A stretch of DNA of 64,000 bases. Source: Cotesia glomerata. Taxonomy: Eukaryota > Arthropoda > Insecta > Hymenoptera > Braconidae. Every line of letters starts with the position of its first letter. Positions within the stretch are counted from its first letter, which is position 1. A program made the translations under genes and the position numbers. Below are positions 45,321 through 57,544 of the stretch, piece by piece. The DNA lies in assembly GCF_020080835.1 (NCBI RefSeq), contig NC_058159.1, forward strand, positions 11,098,001-11,162,000, given 5' to 3'. The notes under the pieces were generated by a model. The model was not told the DNA's origin, did not search any database, and saw nothing but the letters and a program-made list of their open reading frames with translations.

Positions 45321-46592
45321 TTTTTTTGTCTGTATTTTTTTCTGCCTGTCGTCCGTCGCTAGAGTCCGTGGGTTATGTGCGCGCGACAGAGAGGTTCGAC
45401 CGCTACTTGTTTTTTGCGATATCTCCGAAAATAATAATTTTATCAAAAAAGTGATAAGGGCATTTTTTGTTGGTTTTTTAATTTTAAAACTTTTTTTTTT
45501 CAAATAAACTTCCCTGTCAAATCAGTCGTTCCTGATTTATATTGTTTTAAACAATTAAATTGTTATTAACAATTAAACTTACCATCGGCAAGCACAATAA
45601 CCTAGTTTTTCGTGATCCTCGGCAAAAAATACGTAAATATCATTAATCAGAATCCGGGGACGATTATTTTATGATTAGAAATGATTCCATATGATTAAAA
45701 ATTTTTAATCCTAACTGAATCATTCTAAATCATAACAGGTGACAGGAATTCACAAAATATTTCATGATTAGGAATGGTTTGATATGATTAAAAATTTTCA
45801 ATCCTAACGCAATCATTTTGAATCATTTCATAGACAAAAATTTCAAAAGTTTTTTATGATTAAAAACGATTTGACATGATTAAAAATTTTCAATCATAAC
45901 TTAATCATTTTCAATCATTATAGAAGTCAGAAATTCAACGATTATTTTATGATTAGAAATGATTCCATATGATTAAAAATTTTTAATCCTAACTGAATCA
46001 ATTTAAATCATAAGAGGTGACAGAAATTCACGAAGTATTTTATGATTAGAAATGATTCGACATGATTGAAAAATTTTAATCATTATTAATCATTTTATAT
46101 TCTCTCAATTTCTGAGTATTTGAAATTATTTATAATGATTAATTGTTAAATTTCTAAAATGATTTACATGATTTGGTATGATTAAAAATGATTAAAAAAT
46201 TAATCATTTCAAATCATTTTGTTTAATCAGGGCACTTAAATGTAATCCATAACACAAATAAAGAGTTGATTTTAATATTTTCTTTGTGTTACTCAGATCA
46301 GCTGTCAAATTTGTGAGTTTTATTAATAATTTAAACATATATTTAAATAGATTTTAATTTCTAAATAAAAAATAAATTGTTTCCTATAAATACAAAGTTA
46401 AAGATCTCAATAAAGAATTCAAAATTTTTAAATAGTAATTAATTAATTTTAATCAATAGTTGCTACTTTACTACAAGTCAGTGGCAATAAATGATTATTG
46501 GATTAATGATGTATTAATTTCTAATTATTAATTATTAATAAACTCGTTAATTATATTAGTGGAAAATAATTTTTTTTTCACGCTGTATTTAA

Positions 46593-47321
46593 GGTTGTTC
46601 GGACACTAATGCACTTGTGAATATCAAAAGCTAATTTTTTGATATGTTATGAATTGCTATCTCATACGTCTAAATTAATTTTTTGGATTAGATCTGACGA
46701 AAGGTTATCCTTTAACAAATTATTAAAAAATTGAAATTTAACATCTAGCCTATAGACTATTGGCGGATTGCACATATATCGATTTATTTGACTACCTCAT
46801 AGGAAGATTAAAAAACACAAAACTTGTTTTTCATTCAATCAACTTTCGTAGAATACGTTAAAAATAAAATGAAAATTTTCTGACGAAAGCTTTTAAAGAT
46901 ATTTTAATGCAAAAGATGAGAAATTCACGAAAATTTCAGGCCAACACATTTAAAAATAAATAAACCACGTGATTCAGCGCAGTCTGGCAACATTGCACAG
47001 AACAGAACGCGCGAATTTTGAATTTTAATAATTCCTGTGTATATTTATGGATTATGTTTTTCAACTCAACACTACACAGCTAGATAAATATAAACAGCTG
47101 TTATGCGCGGTGTTGTCAGGTCTGAGTTTTGTGAAAAAATACTTGAGTCAAACGTTGACTATTTATTGTTTTTGTTAATGAAATTATTTAATTATTTTAA
47201 TTAATAATAATGTAAGGTAACGGTTAAATTATAGTAATGAATTTTCGTATTCAAATTTTTAATTTTAATGAAAAAAAAATTTAGATTCTATTATGACTTA
47301 CGGGGTACTGTCCGTGCAACC
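46593..47321. mobile_element. TTAA-flanked element A, 729 bp
   Basis: Starts GGTTGTTCGGACA and ends TGTCCGTGCAACC, imperfect TIRs, with TTAA at 46589-46592 and 47322-47325. TTAA target choice is seen in piggyBac and Kolobok elements. The body is AT-rich and non-coding (contains CAGCTGTTATGCGCGGTGTT). Confidence 0.6.
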
Positions 47322-47325
47322 TTAA

Positions 47326-48236
47326 GGAAGTCCTTTCGCTCCAGTTTAGTCTCAACAACTGTAGTAGTTAATATTCGATAAATTTAAATAAAAAAACCAC
47401 AAAAATTCCTAAAATTGAAGAATAAATAGTATATGAGGCATTAATCGTTGAAATTTTGAAAATTAAATAAAAAAAATAGTTAAATACAAAAATTAATTTG
47501 ACTCTTGTAAATCAACTGTTAGTAACCTGTTCGTGATTTGGCAACGCTTTATTTCGGTTGTTTACATTTTTATTTGCACAATATAACCTTAACCATGTTT
47601 AACTTTTTGCAGTCAGTATAAATAAATAAATTAATTAAAAATGTTTAGTCACAAAACCATAACATTCTAATGTTTCATGGCAGGAATGCTAGTATTTTTT
47701 AATTATTGTTTTATTTTTCAATTATGAATTATGAAAATTTGTTAACAATAAATTAACTAATAAGTATGTATGAAAAACATAAGCGCGTTGAAGTTTAGTT
47801 TGAATTTATTGAATGGTCTGAAGCTTGCGCGCTACACAACGTTGCCAAATGTTCTGACGCCATTTAAATGTTGGTTACTTAAAAATTTTCTGTGATTTTA
47901 TAATTATAATTTCTCCATAAATTCCACGGCAACCTATATATTTTATTGCAAAAAATCAAACCTGAATATTTTGAAAACCTTATTTTGAGTTTTTTTTTAC
48001 CCCATCTAATCGGTGGTTAATGCCATAATTCGAGAAAGTTGTTAAGGTCTGACTTTCTCGTAAGACTCGGAAAAAATACTAACATTTTTAGAAATTTTTT
48101 TTTTCCAAAAATTTGCACGGTGAAGAATAAATTAAACTTCACTAGTAGATACATAAAGACTTTAACTATAAGATAAAAATTAATTTTATGCATAATCTAA
48201 TATTTTTTATTTAACATTGATGGCGAAAGGACCTCC
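47326..48236. mobile_element. TTAA-flanked element B, 911 bp
   Basis: Starts GGAAGTCCTTTCGC and ends GCGAAAGGACCTCC (13 of 14 matching), with TTAA at 47322-47325 and 48237-48240. The left TTAA is shared with element A, so one inserted at the other's edge. Non-coding. Confidence 0.65.
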
Positions 48237-48240
48237 TTAA

Positions 48241-48615
48241 GGAGGAACTATTCGTTCGTGAGTTATCGCTGTCGAAAAAAAACCGAAAAAAGTGTTTTTT
48301 CAGAATTAATTCGAAATTCCTGGCTCAATCAATTTAAACTTGAAGATTTTTCATGGGGCTTCAAAAACTGCATCGAATGCTGCCAACCGCGTGAAAATCG
48401 GTTCATTCATTCAAAAGTTATTGCCGTTTGAAAATTCAAAAAATTGTGTTTTATTAAACTGCTATTAGAGTTTTGAGCTCAAAGAGTTCAAAATGACACA
48501 AAAATTATATTTTTGATCTCGAAGAGCTCAAAAACGTAATGTGTAACTTTGAGCGCTCAAGTACAAAATGAGCGGAAAGTTGCAGGGATGGCCTTTAGAG
48601 TCAACCATCATCCTA
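48241..48615 (+). repeat. AACTTCCCGC-family fragment
   Basis: Contains TTATCGCTGTCGAAAAAAAA, GCGTGAAAATCGGTTCATTC, GATCTCGAAGAGCTCAAAAA and the end GAGCGGAAAGTTGCAGGGAT. It matches 33170-33525, the 3' half of the family. Confidence 0.65.
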
Positions 48616-49740
48616 ATTTTTTCATTCAATATGTATAATTGCACGTTAAAATAATATAAAATGGATATCAAATATTCAAGAGAAAAATTTTCTCAAGGTG
48701 AGAAAATTTTTTTCTCAGCTGAAGTAGGTGGCGCTGCTTCCCTAAAGTATCTAAAAATCTTGATCAAATACAAAAATTTATTGTATCAAGTATTTATGAT
48801 AATTTGAAATAAGAAAAAATTACTTCCACCAAGAATAGAATTTCAAGAAAAATTTTTACTTTGGCCAACACAACTTCGGTCTTCTTTTAGGCGACTGAAA
48901 ATTTTCTTAAGCCAAGAATTTTATTCTCCAGTCAAGAAATTTTTCTTTCTGTGTACAAACGAGTCATCGATTCAAATGCAGTTAAATGCTTAGAACGAAT
49001 TTTTCTCCATAAGTTAGATTTTCTAAAAATTGAGACTGAATGAGCCGAATAGATTTTAATAGATTTCAAAAATAAAATAACATTTAAAACTAATGTGTTC
49101 GTCAATTCCAGAATCTAATTATATTAGTTCAATCCTGAAAATAAACTGCATCGGATGAAGCAAATTAAATCAAACTAAATATTTAGCAATATAGTGCTGT
49201 AATCAACAATCTTTCTAACAAACCTAATACTTCCAATAGTTATTATATAGAATAATTTGTTGTCTCTTAACAGAACAATATCGAAATATAAATTCAAATT
49301 TAAGCCTCAAAATCTTCAGTGAGGTTTTTGAGGGCCAATTTGGAATTTCAAGATAGATTTCAATATAGAAAGTAATCCCGATTTGAACTTCAAAATCCTA
49401 CTTACGGACGGTTTTACAACTTTGAGGATCAAAATAGTATTTCAGAATCCACGAAACCGACTAATCAGACCCTTAAAACCCTCACAATATTCTTCAATAA
49501 TTTTATTATTAAAAATTTTTAATGAATATGATTTTTTTTTAAATAAACATATGGTTTTATCAGATAAAATAAATTCAAAGTGATCAAGGTGTAAAATTTT
49601 TCGACAGTAGTAAAAGTTGTTATATCACATTTTACTAATTAATTTCATCAAAATCAATTAGCCAAATTGAAAAAAAGAAAAATTTTTTTTTTGGGGTTGT
49701 TGTTTCAATTTGAGTTTTCAGATTATCATTTCATATACTT
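48616..49740. other. AT-rich DNA, nothing recognised
   Basis: Short frames only (for example 49383-49583). TTCTCAAGGTGAGAAAATTT near 48690 is a small palindrome without other context. Confidence 0.4.
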
Positions 49741-49796
49741 AACACTTTTACCGCCTTTGTTTCCGTATGTATCGAAATTAAATTAATCTAAAATTG

Positions 49797-49868
49797 TCCT
49801 ACGCTTGGACTCGAACACGGAACCCTACGCTCTCTAAGCCTAAACCTAACCGACTACTCTACGCATGT
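49797..49868 (-). repeat. tRNA-like SINE fragment or tRNA pseudogene
   Basis: On the minus strand, GTAGAGTAGTCGGTTAGG resembles a pol III A box and GTGTTCGAGTCC a B box, about 28 nt apart. The acceptor ends do not pair (GCGTAG at both ends), so it is not a working tRNA. The following sequence is AT-rich as in a SINE tail. Confidence 0.5.
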
Positions 49869-52800
49869 TATTGTTTTGATGATAACTGTACATGCTTTAA
49901 ACATATTAGAATTCTCATTTGATCCTCATACTCCTTAATGAAGATTTTGAGATTTTTTACTACCAGTAAACAAAAAATAGCTTCACTTAAATTAACTAAA
50001 AATTATGTCAATTAAGTTAACAAATTTTTATGACAAGAAGATAAATAAAGAAAATATTAATTACATTGCTATTCCTTATACACTTTTACTCATGACTATT
50101 TTCGAATATTGTACTCATTTTGTAATAATATTTCAAAACCTATGTGGTCACCATAAATAAAACCTTTTTTCAAACAAATTAATAATTTTTGTTTAATCAG
50201 TTTAGTTTTTTATGGAAATCTTACGGTAAGTTTTTGAGTTATAATCAAGTATACAAGAAAATTGTTTTCTTTACTTCTATAGTGCAATGTATAACCTCTT
50301 CAAAAATTCTAACTTTAAAATTAAATATTTCCAAAACTGTATGATGCAGCAATCGCAATTTTTACAAGTCGATGCAGAATAATTATTATACATACTCTGA
50401 AGAAATGCAAAAAAAAAAATCGATTTTTGCTCTGACTGCCCCTATAACCCTTTTATATAAGGTCATTTAATTATTTCCATTTCTATCTTCTTTTGAGAGT
50501 ATGAAACGTTCAAAACTCTATTCGACTTCAAAATATAATAGACTCTCAAAGTACTGATATGTGACTGAATCCCAAAATTTTTAAATTAACGCTAGTTATT
50601 AAAAACTTAATTGTGATTGAGAAAAAAAAAAAAGATTAAAGAATTCAAAATTTGAATAAGCATTTGCATTCATAAATCATTAAATGGATTTAGTTTCAAT
50701 AAGCGTTTCGAATGTTTTACAGCATTTGAAAAAATTAATTAAATTACTTGATGAAATATGTCAGTTGCTTCTAAAAATCATTTAATTATTGAGCATCTAC
50801 CGTTATCAGCACGTTAATAAACCTAATTCAATTTTTCTAACTTGAAGGAATATTTTGTCCATTGGTCACTGAGAATTGATTATTCGTTACTTAATAAAAT
50901 AACAAATATGTATCCAGATTTTTATTGATATTATTTTTTATTTATTATTTTATTGGTAATATTACTCAGTTACAATTGCAAGCCTAATTTGTACCTGACA
51001 GACATAATATTCAAACAAATGCTACAAAAACTATACTGTCAGATAAAAAAATAATCACTGATCTTTTAAAAAATTTTTTTTGATTTTTTAATAACTATTT
51101 TTACATAAAGTGGTGACATATTTCTCATGTTATATGTTAATTTGTAAATATAACTTAAATTTTTTTCTGTGAAACAAAAATTTTCTAAGTCCAAAATACA
51201 ACTTTTCACTGAATGAGACTTTTGAGGTTGTAGTAAGGATTCTAAATCAACGGGTGCTTCACATTAAGACCTCAAAATCTTCAATGAGCATTTTGAATAT
51301 CAAAATAGAGTTACTTTCTGTGCGACAAATAAAACATCAAAGGATTTGAGGCTTTTGAGGTTAAAACTAGAATTTGTTTTTTGACTCGGGTCGCCACCAG
51401 TTTTGTCAGAATTTGATGGTGAGTAAAATTAATCTCAACAAATATTACACTTATTTCTTCCGTCTCCAGCTATGATGTCGGTTTTCTTATCACCAAATTT
51501 GTAATCGATTTAGCAACCAACACTATCAATAGCTTTAATGCCAAAATTATTACAACACTTTCAGAGGCTGAGATCAATTGTCGATTAAGTAAAGAGAACA
51601 CGCACCTTTTCAATAATTTCGGAGCAATATTGATATAATTACATAGTAGCGGTTCCGACTATTTCAATTTTATGATATACTCTAACATTTGTGATGGTTG
51701 TTTTTATAAAATCGTAGAATCAACGCCTATTCGTTTTCAACTTGGACATCAAATTTACACTCATTTTCATATATTCACGCTACTAAGTGTTAAAATTACA
51801 CCATAACATAGCATCCATGTCAGTAAATTATGACTTTATGACCAATTTACTTTAATATTCAGTATAGAATAGAATTTTAACAGTAAAATTTTAGTAGTAT
51901 AACTTAAAAGCAAATCAATAAGTCTAAAAAGAAGTCAATAAAACTAAAAACAGATCAAATTTATCAACCCAGGGTTGTAGACAACCGGAAAATACCTAGC
52001 AGTTGACAGTTACTTTTTGCTACGGTGATTTTAATTGGCGGTTTGTGCATTATATTACATAGATGAATAGCTTACGCAAGGGTCAAGAATATTTGCAAAG
52101 AGTCGGTAGCCAGCAAAATGAAAAACAACAAATAGGAAAAAACTAAGTATATAATCTTAAGAATTGACTCTCTTTTACTTTTATCTAATCCATAAGAGGA
52201 ACACGATAAAAAAACTAAAAGATGTTCACTTACGCAGAGTTTATTGAGCAGTGAATAAGAGAAAAGAAAATGAACGATATATAAATTACATGGAAGCACT
52301 GAAGGAAGTATAACGGTATTTACTGGAATTGAAGTAGACGCAGATCTCGACTGGTCACTCTTTGATCATCTCCTTTAATGCTTCAGATGATTTTTATTTT
52401 TTTTTTTTGTACCGTGACAGTGAAAAGAAAATGTAAGACTTAAGACAGTAAGACGCGTAAATATAAAGAAGGCAAAAATTGAGAAAGAACAAGAGGTGAA
52501 AGGAAAAAAACATAATAAGTTAAGAAATAAATCCGGTCGACCAGAAATGAAGTTTGTAGCAATTAACGTTAAAATCTTACTGGTACGCATATAAATAGAT
52601 AAGTAGTCTATCGAAAAAGATCTAAGGAGTTTCAAGACTGCAAAGAAGAATATTTAATTTTTCAAGTTTATTTTATCAGTTGATAGTGTTAATTTGAATC
52701 ATACCCCATACCATTTTTCTTACTGTTTAGAAAGTAAATATTTCATTTTTCATAATTCAAGATTTCTGTCAGATCACAAGAGATTCGAACTCGAATTTAT

Positions 52801-53265
52801 AAAATTACTGTCTAAAAAATACCGATTTAAAAAGTTTATAAAAAAGAAAAACAATATACTATTTTTACTTTTACATTTTATCTTATATAAAATAAGCAAC
52901 TAAAAACTAAAAATTTTTTTATCAACAAAAAAGCGATTGCATGATTACATAAAATCGTAATAAATGTAAAGAGGAACCTCCCAGGTTTCTCAGTAGAGTC
53001 GTAACATAAGGCTTGACTGGGAATTGTGAAAGCTGTTCTCAATGCGTGGGTGTCAAAAATCTCACACACTATTCAACGCTGGTTTGTTCTTCTTTGATTT
53101 TTGCACGAAGTGTTATTTATCCGATTATTATTATTATTATACCTACGGCGTAACGCTTGCATCCCAATAGATTAATGCCTATCCAAAGATTGATATCAAG
53201 AAGACACGAGTTAACTAACTAAAAGTGATTTTTGAGATCCCTACCCATTTAGGAACTGCCAGAGT
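49869..53265. other. Long AT-rich stretch, nothing recognised
   Basis: No frame longer than about 90 codons and none with a known motif. No TIR or LTR structure could be closed by eye. Frames at 52072-52299 and 52375-52635 are low-complexity hydrophobic and probably chance. Confidence 0.4.
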
Positions 53266-53575
53266 TGAATGACGGGGCCTGGCCCAGTACTGAGCAACCA
53301 AGCTTGGCGCACCGATATTGGCCCATGCTTGGGTCAAGATTGGGCAACCAAGCCTTGGCCGGCCCAATGATTACCCGAGCTTGGGCCACAACTGGTTCCC
53401 TCAGCCACGGTCATTCAATAGCGACCCAGACTTGGGTCAGGACTGGGCAACCTAGCCTTGGCCAACTCAATGATTACCCGAGCGTTAACCAAGACTGGGA
53501 AGCCTAGCCATGGTCGTTGAATGGCAACCCAGACTTGAGCCAGAATTGAGTAACCTAGCCTTAGCCATCATTCAA
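53266..53575 (+). repeat. GC-richer minisatellite, ~51-57-bp unit, about six units
   Basis: Units centre on GGGCAACCTAGCCTTGGCC, with starts near 53288, 53345, 53391, 53446, 53497 and 53547. Other recurring parts are GACTTGGGTCAGGACTGGG and ATGATTACCCGAGC. The open frame through it (Trp/Gly/Ser-rich) is a by-product of the repeat. Confidence 0.75.
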
Positions 53576-53896
53576 TGAAAAATCAAAACTTAATTAATCA
53601 TTAAGAAATAGAATTTTGAACAGTAAATATTTATTGTTTAACGAATATTTGTTAGCAAATGCTAAAATTTAAAATTTTAACAAAAACAATTGTATAATTT
53701 AACAAAAACGATTGTATATCGTCAAGATTGATATGGTCTTAAAAAAATTAAAATATAATAATTTACAGTTGAATTTTTAATATTGATAATTTTAAACATT
53801 AAAATTTATAATAAAATATTAAAAATATACAGAACTATGTACAAAGTCTGAAGTAATATAAGAACTTGACTTTTGCAATTTTTTAAATTAATAATG
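53576..53896. other. AT-rich DNA, nothing recognised
   Basis: Simple AT-rich sequence between the minisatellite and the LTR. Confidence 0.4.
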
Positions 53897-54432
53897 TAAC
53901 GTTCTTGCTAAAATTAAAAATTAATATGGGCTAATTATTCTTAAAATTTTACAAAGAGATTTTATTGCTAAATACGCGTAACGGAAATCCCTGAGATAAA
54001 AAGTCGCCGTGGCTCGCAGGTAGTCTAAACAGGCAATTCAGCATGAGACTCGGGCCTCGACAACGTTCTCGAGGTGCAACCTGAGACCAACAATGGCTGA
54101 CAAAATAATAATTGTATAATTATGTAACCTAATGAACAGGCAGTCCATCGAGGATCTTTATAGAGCACGAAGTTCCGCTCCGTGCTTCCTCGAATTATAA
54201 TTTGGTTTTCATTGTCATACCAATAAATCTTATAGGTTGTAATTATAAACCAAGGACTATTTATTCAGCTAACCAGTTCAAATTCTTACTTTTACGCAAT
54301 ATTATAACTATTTGATTAGCCTAGCTGTACGTCCCTCCTAGAGTCAACCGACGTCCTAAAGAGGCCAGCCTGGATTTTATATTTTTATAACAGTTTAAAA
54401 TTTCGATAAATTAAATTTTTCAGAACGTTACA
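53897..54432 (+). mobile_element. LTR, 536 bp, with start of an internal region
   Basis: Starts TGTAACGTTCTTGC and ends CAGAACGTTACA. It is followed at once by GTGGTGCTGTGACG, which could be a primer-binding site, and has CCAATAAATC as a possible poly-A signal near 54216. The two outer flanks do not match, as expected if the rest of the element to the right is lost or diverged. A second LTR was not found in the window. Confidence 0.6.
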
Positions 54433-54766
54433 GTGGTGCTGTGACGTTTGCACTCTCAACTATTAAAACCTATTCAATTTTGATAATATTGTTAATCAAA
54501 CGCATTCTGACACGATTTATAGTAACGAAAAATAAAATGACTCTGCGATCATGCTTTAGTATCGGAATTGATCGATCTAGAATAAGACTAAAGGTACACC
54601 TCCAGATAAATCAAAGGAATAAAACGATCTCAAATTCATAAAAATATATAACCTGAATGTTAAATGGACCGATTAAGATATAACTTTATCATATAATTAT
54701 GCACCCAAAGTTTTAAGGGTCTATTATTTCATCTCTTCTTATTAATGATCGATTTCACGGGTATAA
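54433..54766. other. Sequence downstream of the LTR, no recognised gene
   Basis: Possibly the first part of a retrotransposon leader. A short frame at 54441-54641 has no known motif. Confidence 0.35.
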
Positions 54767-55393
54767 ATTATCCGGAGGCACTGTAGTGCCTCAAGCCAAA
54801 TACACGTTCAACAACATATGTAATAATATGTGTGAACGTGTCGGCGTGAGGCTACAGTGCCTCTATTCTCGAGTCAGATGTCAACATAACCTCACCATAT
54901 TTTTAACTCGATTTATTTTATTACTACATTCATATCAACACTTTACACTCGCTTTAAATAGTTTAATTATTAGTTCTTTCTATAAAACACGAAAAACTAT
55001 ATTGTTTTTTTCATTATTTAGCGTTATCCTAATTTATAAAATTTTCGCTCCCCCGTTTTTCGATTCTACGAGAGATTTTACTAATTTCGGTCGAATTTTT
55101 TCTTTCGAAGTTGGTATAGTTTAATTTTCTGCGGATAGTATACTACTGTGTAGTATCACAGTTAGTCCGTTTCCGTTTGGCGTCTGAGATCCTCTCCGGA
55201 TAGTTACTCTGCTCCAGATTTTTAAGTTGGTACAATTCAATTTTCTAAGGATAGTAACCACTGTATAGTATCAGAGCTATTCCATTTCCATTGGAAGTCT
55301 GACAAAATAGGCGGTTAATTCAAATTTGAATTTATTTAAAATTTTATTGCGGGTATTTGTAAAATAATTAAATGCAATTTTATTCTATTTAAC

Positions 55394-55442
<49 letters not shown>
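54767..55442. repeat. TAA-bearing repeat flanking Dong-like copy 2
   Basis: Nearly identical to 24309-24973, with a longer (ATT)n end (55397-55441). Confidence 0.75.
54775..54863. other. Conserved 89-nt hairpin, copy 2
   Basis: Same 12-bp, 9-bp and 6-bp stems as 24317-24405; the few differences fall outside the stems (GTGCCTCAAG for GTGCATCAAG, GTGTCGGC for GTGTAGGC). Confidence 0.6.
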
Positions 55443-56710
55443 GTTATTAAATGCTCAGGGGGGTTGTCCCCGGAGTCCGATTCTCCGAGGGCCCAGCCTG
55501 AGCTCCATCCATTACTGCTGGACCACTCCGCACAACAAGGCGGTTAGTGATCACAGCAGGCCAAAGTCATTTTCCTAAGTAGACGGAGGGAACCTAGTAT
55601 GACAGCCTTCTGCATCCTGACCGCCAAGAATTCAGCTTTTGATGAGCAAGCTGGAACTCTGGCAAGTGAGGATACAAAAGACTGTTTCATCCCACCGAGG
55701 ACGCCAACAATCAGGACGACGAGCTTGACACGGTAACCTGGGTAAAGTTTGCCAATTTCAAACAGGAGATCCTGATATATTTGTCTTTTGTGCTCTTCTT
55801 TGGCTGAGATGTTGTATTCAGCCGGAGCCGAGAACTCAATGACATAAATGTCACGAGTAGCCTTGTCGAAGAGCACAATATCAGGTTTGTTGTGATCTAT
55901 CCGCCGAGTTGTTGCAAACGGCATGTTCCAATAAATTTTGCAACTGTCATTCTCAACAACCTGGGGAATATCTCCTGGCAGATAAGGCAGCACCGGTGTC
56001 ACGTCAATACCGTAGCGGTGACGAAGATAGTAGTACAGTACTCTCAGGGCAGCATTGTGACGCTGGATGTATGCATCTCTCGCCAGCACAGGACATGCTG
56101 ACAAAATGTGCATAAGCGTCTCCGGATGTTGTTTACACGCCCTGCAGGTCGTGTCCGGGAGCTGCACCTGGAGCACCTTGCTACGGTACTCTAGAGTGTT
56201 AATGACACCATCTTGGCAAGCAAATATGAACCCTTCAGTCTCGGACATCAGGCCAGCTGACTTTAAGAAGGAAAACGTCAGCTGGGTGGACAAGCCATGA
56301 TCACGCACGTGTTTGAAGTACACGCTGTGCATAGACTTGTCCATCAGTTTGCCTAGGAGTAGTTTTTCCTCGGCGTTCCTGATGGCGCTCTTGAATTCCT
56401 CCTTTCGGAGTTCCATAAGAGCGTTTATTTCTCCAAGACCAAGGGTTCTTGCCGCATATATTGCTGCCTTATATAAGAACGACCCCTTATGCGCATTCTC
56501 ATGTTTATGAACAATTTGCATAAGAAAGTCATCCTCATCTGCAGTGAAATTGACAACTTCATGTGTTAAACCCAGGACTAAACGATCGTGAAGCCGCTCC
56601 AAGCTCTGCAAACCTCTCCCACCGATCGACCGGGAGAGGTATAATCTGGCGACTGATGAATTGGGGTGCATGCTCCGGTTCATGTTGATAGTCTTACGGG
56701 TTCTGATGTC

Positions 56711-56712
<2 letters not shown>
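55443..56712 (-). mobile_element. Dong/R4-like non-LTR retrotransposon, copy 2 (more truncated)
   Basis: Lies between an (ATT)n tract ending at 55441 and a (TTA)n tract starting at 56713, so TAA repeat is present on both sides of the element, as expected for insertion into (TAA)n. The sequence is very close to copy 1. Confidence 0.8.
55544..56712 (-). pseudogene. Dong/R4-like ORF, C-terminal part
   Basis: Open from the truncation point (DIRTRKTINMNRSMHP) to the stop at 55544. It lacks the whole RT catalytic core but keeps the CCHC knuckle (CRACKQHPETLMHILSAC) and the restriction-like endonuclease (KPDIVLFDKATRD). The frame runs by chance into the TTA microsatellite as poly-Asn, which is not element sequence. 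It differs from copy 1 at few residues (Lys-Gln versus Lys-Leu before HPET, Tyr for Phe in SVYFKHV). Confidence 0.85.
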
Positions 56713-56748
<36 letters not shown>

Positions 56749-56780
56749 CATTATTATTATTATTATTATTATTATCATAA
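56713..56780. repeat. (TTA)n microsatellite
   Basis: About 20 ATT units with ATC interruptions, marking the 5' junction of Dong-like copy 2. Confidence 0.9.
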
Positions 56781-57544
56781 TTATTTAATTTAATAATATT
56801 ATAATGAATATTTGTTGTAGATATTTGATGTAAATATTTAGTGTGGATTGTTTTCATTACTTTTCCGGCTGTGAACTGTTATGCCCCTAGATTCATCCAG
56901 CAGGTGACACTACGTGTCAGAAAGCCGCAAATTTGAATTATTTCAAATATTTTATTGATTTTTCATTCAAATTTATTTTACTTACATTATTTGTATTACT
57001 TGTCCGGTTGTTAACTGTATTGCCTCTAGATGTACCCAGCAAGTCTGACAAATTAGGCGGTTAATTCAAATTTAAATTCATTTACTATTTAATTTCGGGC
57101 ATTTGTAAAATGATTAAATACAATTTTATTTTATTCAACGTTTCATTATTTTATTATTCACATTATTTGTACATTATTATCATTAGTATTACAATTGTTA
57201 TGGAAATATTTCTATAATTATCATTATAATTATTAATATTATTATTTAAATAATTGAAAAACTGGCTCTCAGTTGAAGTAATATTGAGTAAATACAGCGC
57301 AATGACTAATATGAATTATTATAACTATGATTTTAAAAAACGCGCGGCAATTTAAATTCAGAAATTCAATTAAAATTTTATTATTATCAAAACAATAATA
57401 ATAATAATAGTAATTATTATTTTTTCTCTTTTAAAAACGATGCGAAATTAAAAGTTATTACTAAAAATTTTTATTTTTATTTTAAAAAGCCCGCGAATAT
57501 TCAAATTTCAAAATTTCACTTATAATTTTATTATTGCAATTATA
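56781..57544. other. AT-rich DNA including a diverged piece of the TAA-bearing repeat
   Basis: TCTGACAAATTAGGCGGTTA at 57039 matches TCTGACAAAATAGGCGG at 24840. Two related stretches (CCGGCTGTGAACTGTTATG and CCGGTTGTTAACTGTATTG) lie at ~56865 and ~57003. Confidence 0.5.

Larger units (their letters stand above)
42797..46232. mobile_element. 3.4-kb foldback element with head-to-head satellite arrays
   Basis: Ends CCCTGATTAAACAGAATG and CATTTTGTTTAATCAGGG. Next inward are runs of AATGATTAAAAATTTTTAATC-type units (longer on the right side), then a ~400-bp inverted arm (42900-43280 / 45300-45660) with CCGAGGATCACGAAAAACTA and its inverse, then inverted satellite arrays meeting near 44340. A possible target duplication is at most CA and is uncertain. 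No coding frame. The layout resembles Drosophila FB-type foldback elements in principle, but I know no match to the sequence. Confidence 0.7.

Noticed and set aside
49797..49868. Functional tRNA gene
   Set aside because: A- and B-box-like motifs are present, but the acceptor stem does not pair.
52072..52635. Small hydrophobic membrane-like proteins
   Set aside because: AT-rich DNA commonly gives Leu/Phe/Ser-rich frames of this length; no start context, family motif or conservation is visible.
56713..56857. Poly-Asn N-terminus of the second Dong-like frame
   Set aside because: The frame runs out of the truncated element into (TTA)n DNA; it is not a protein domain.
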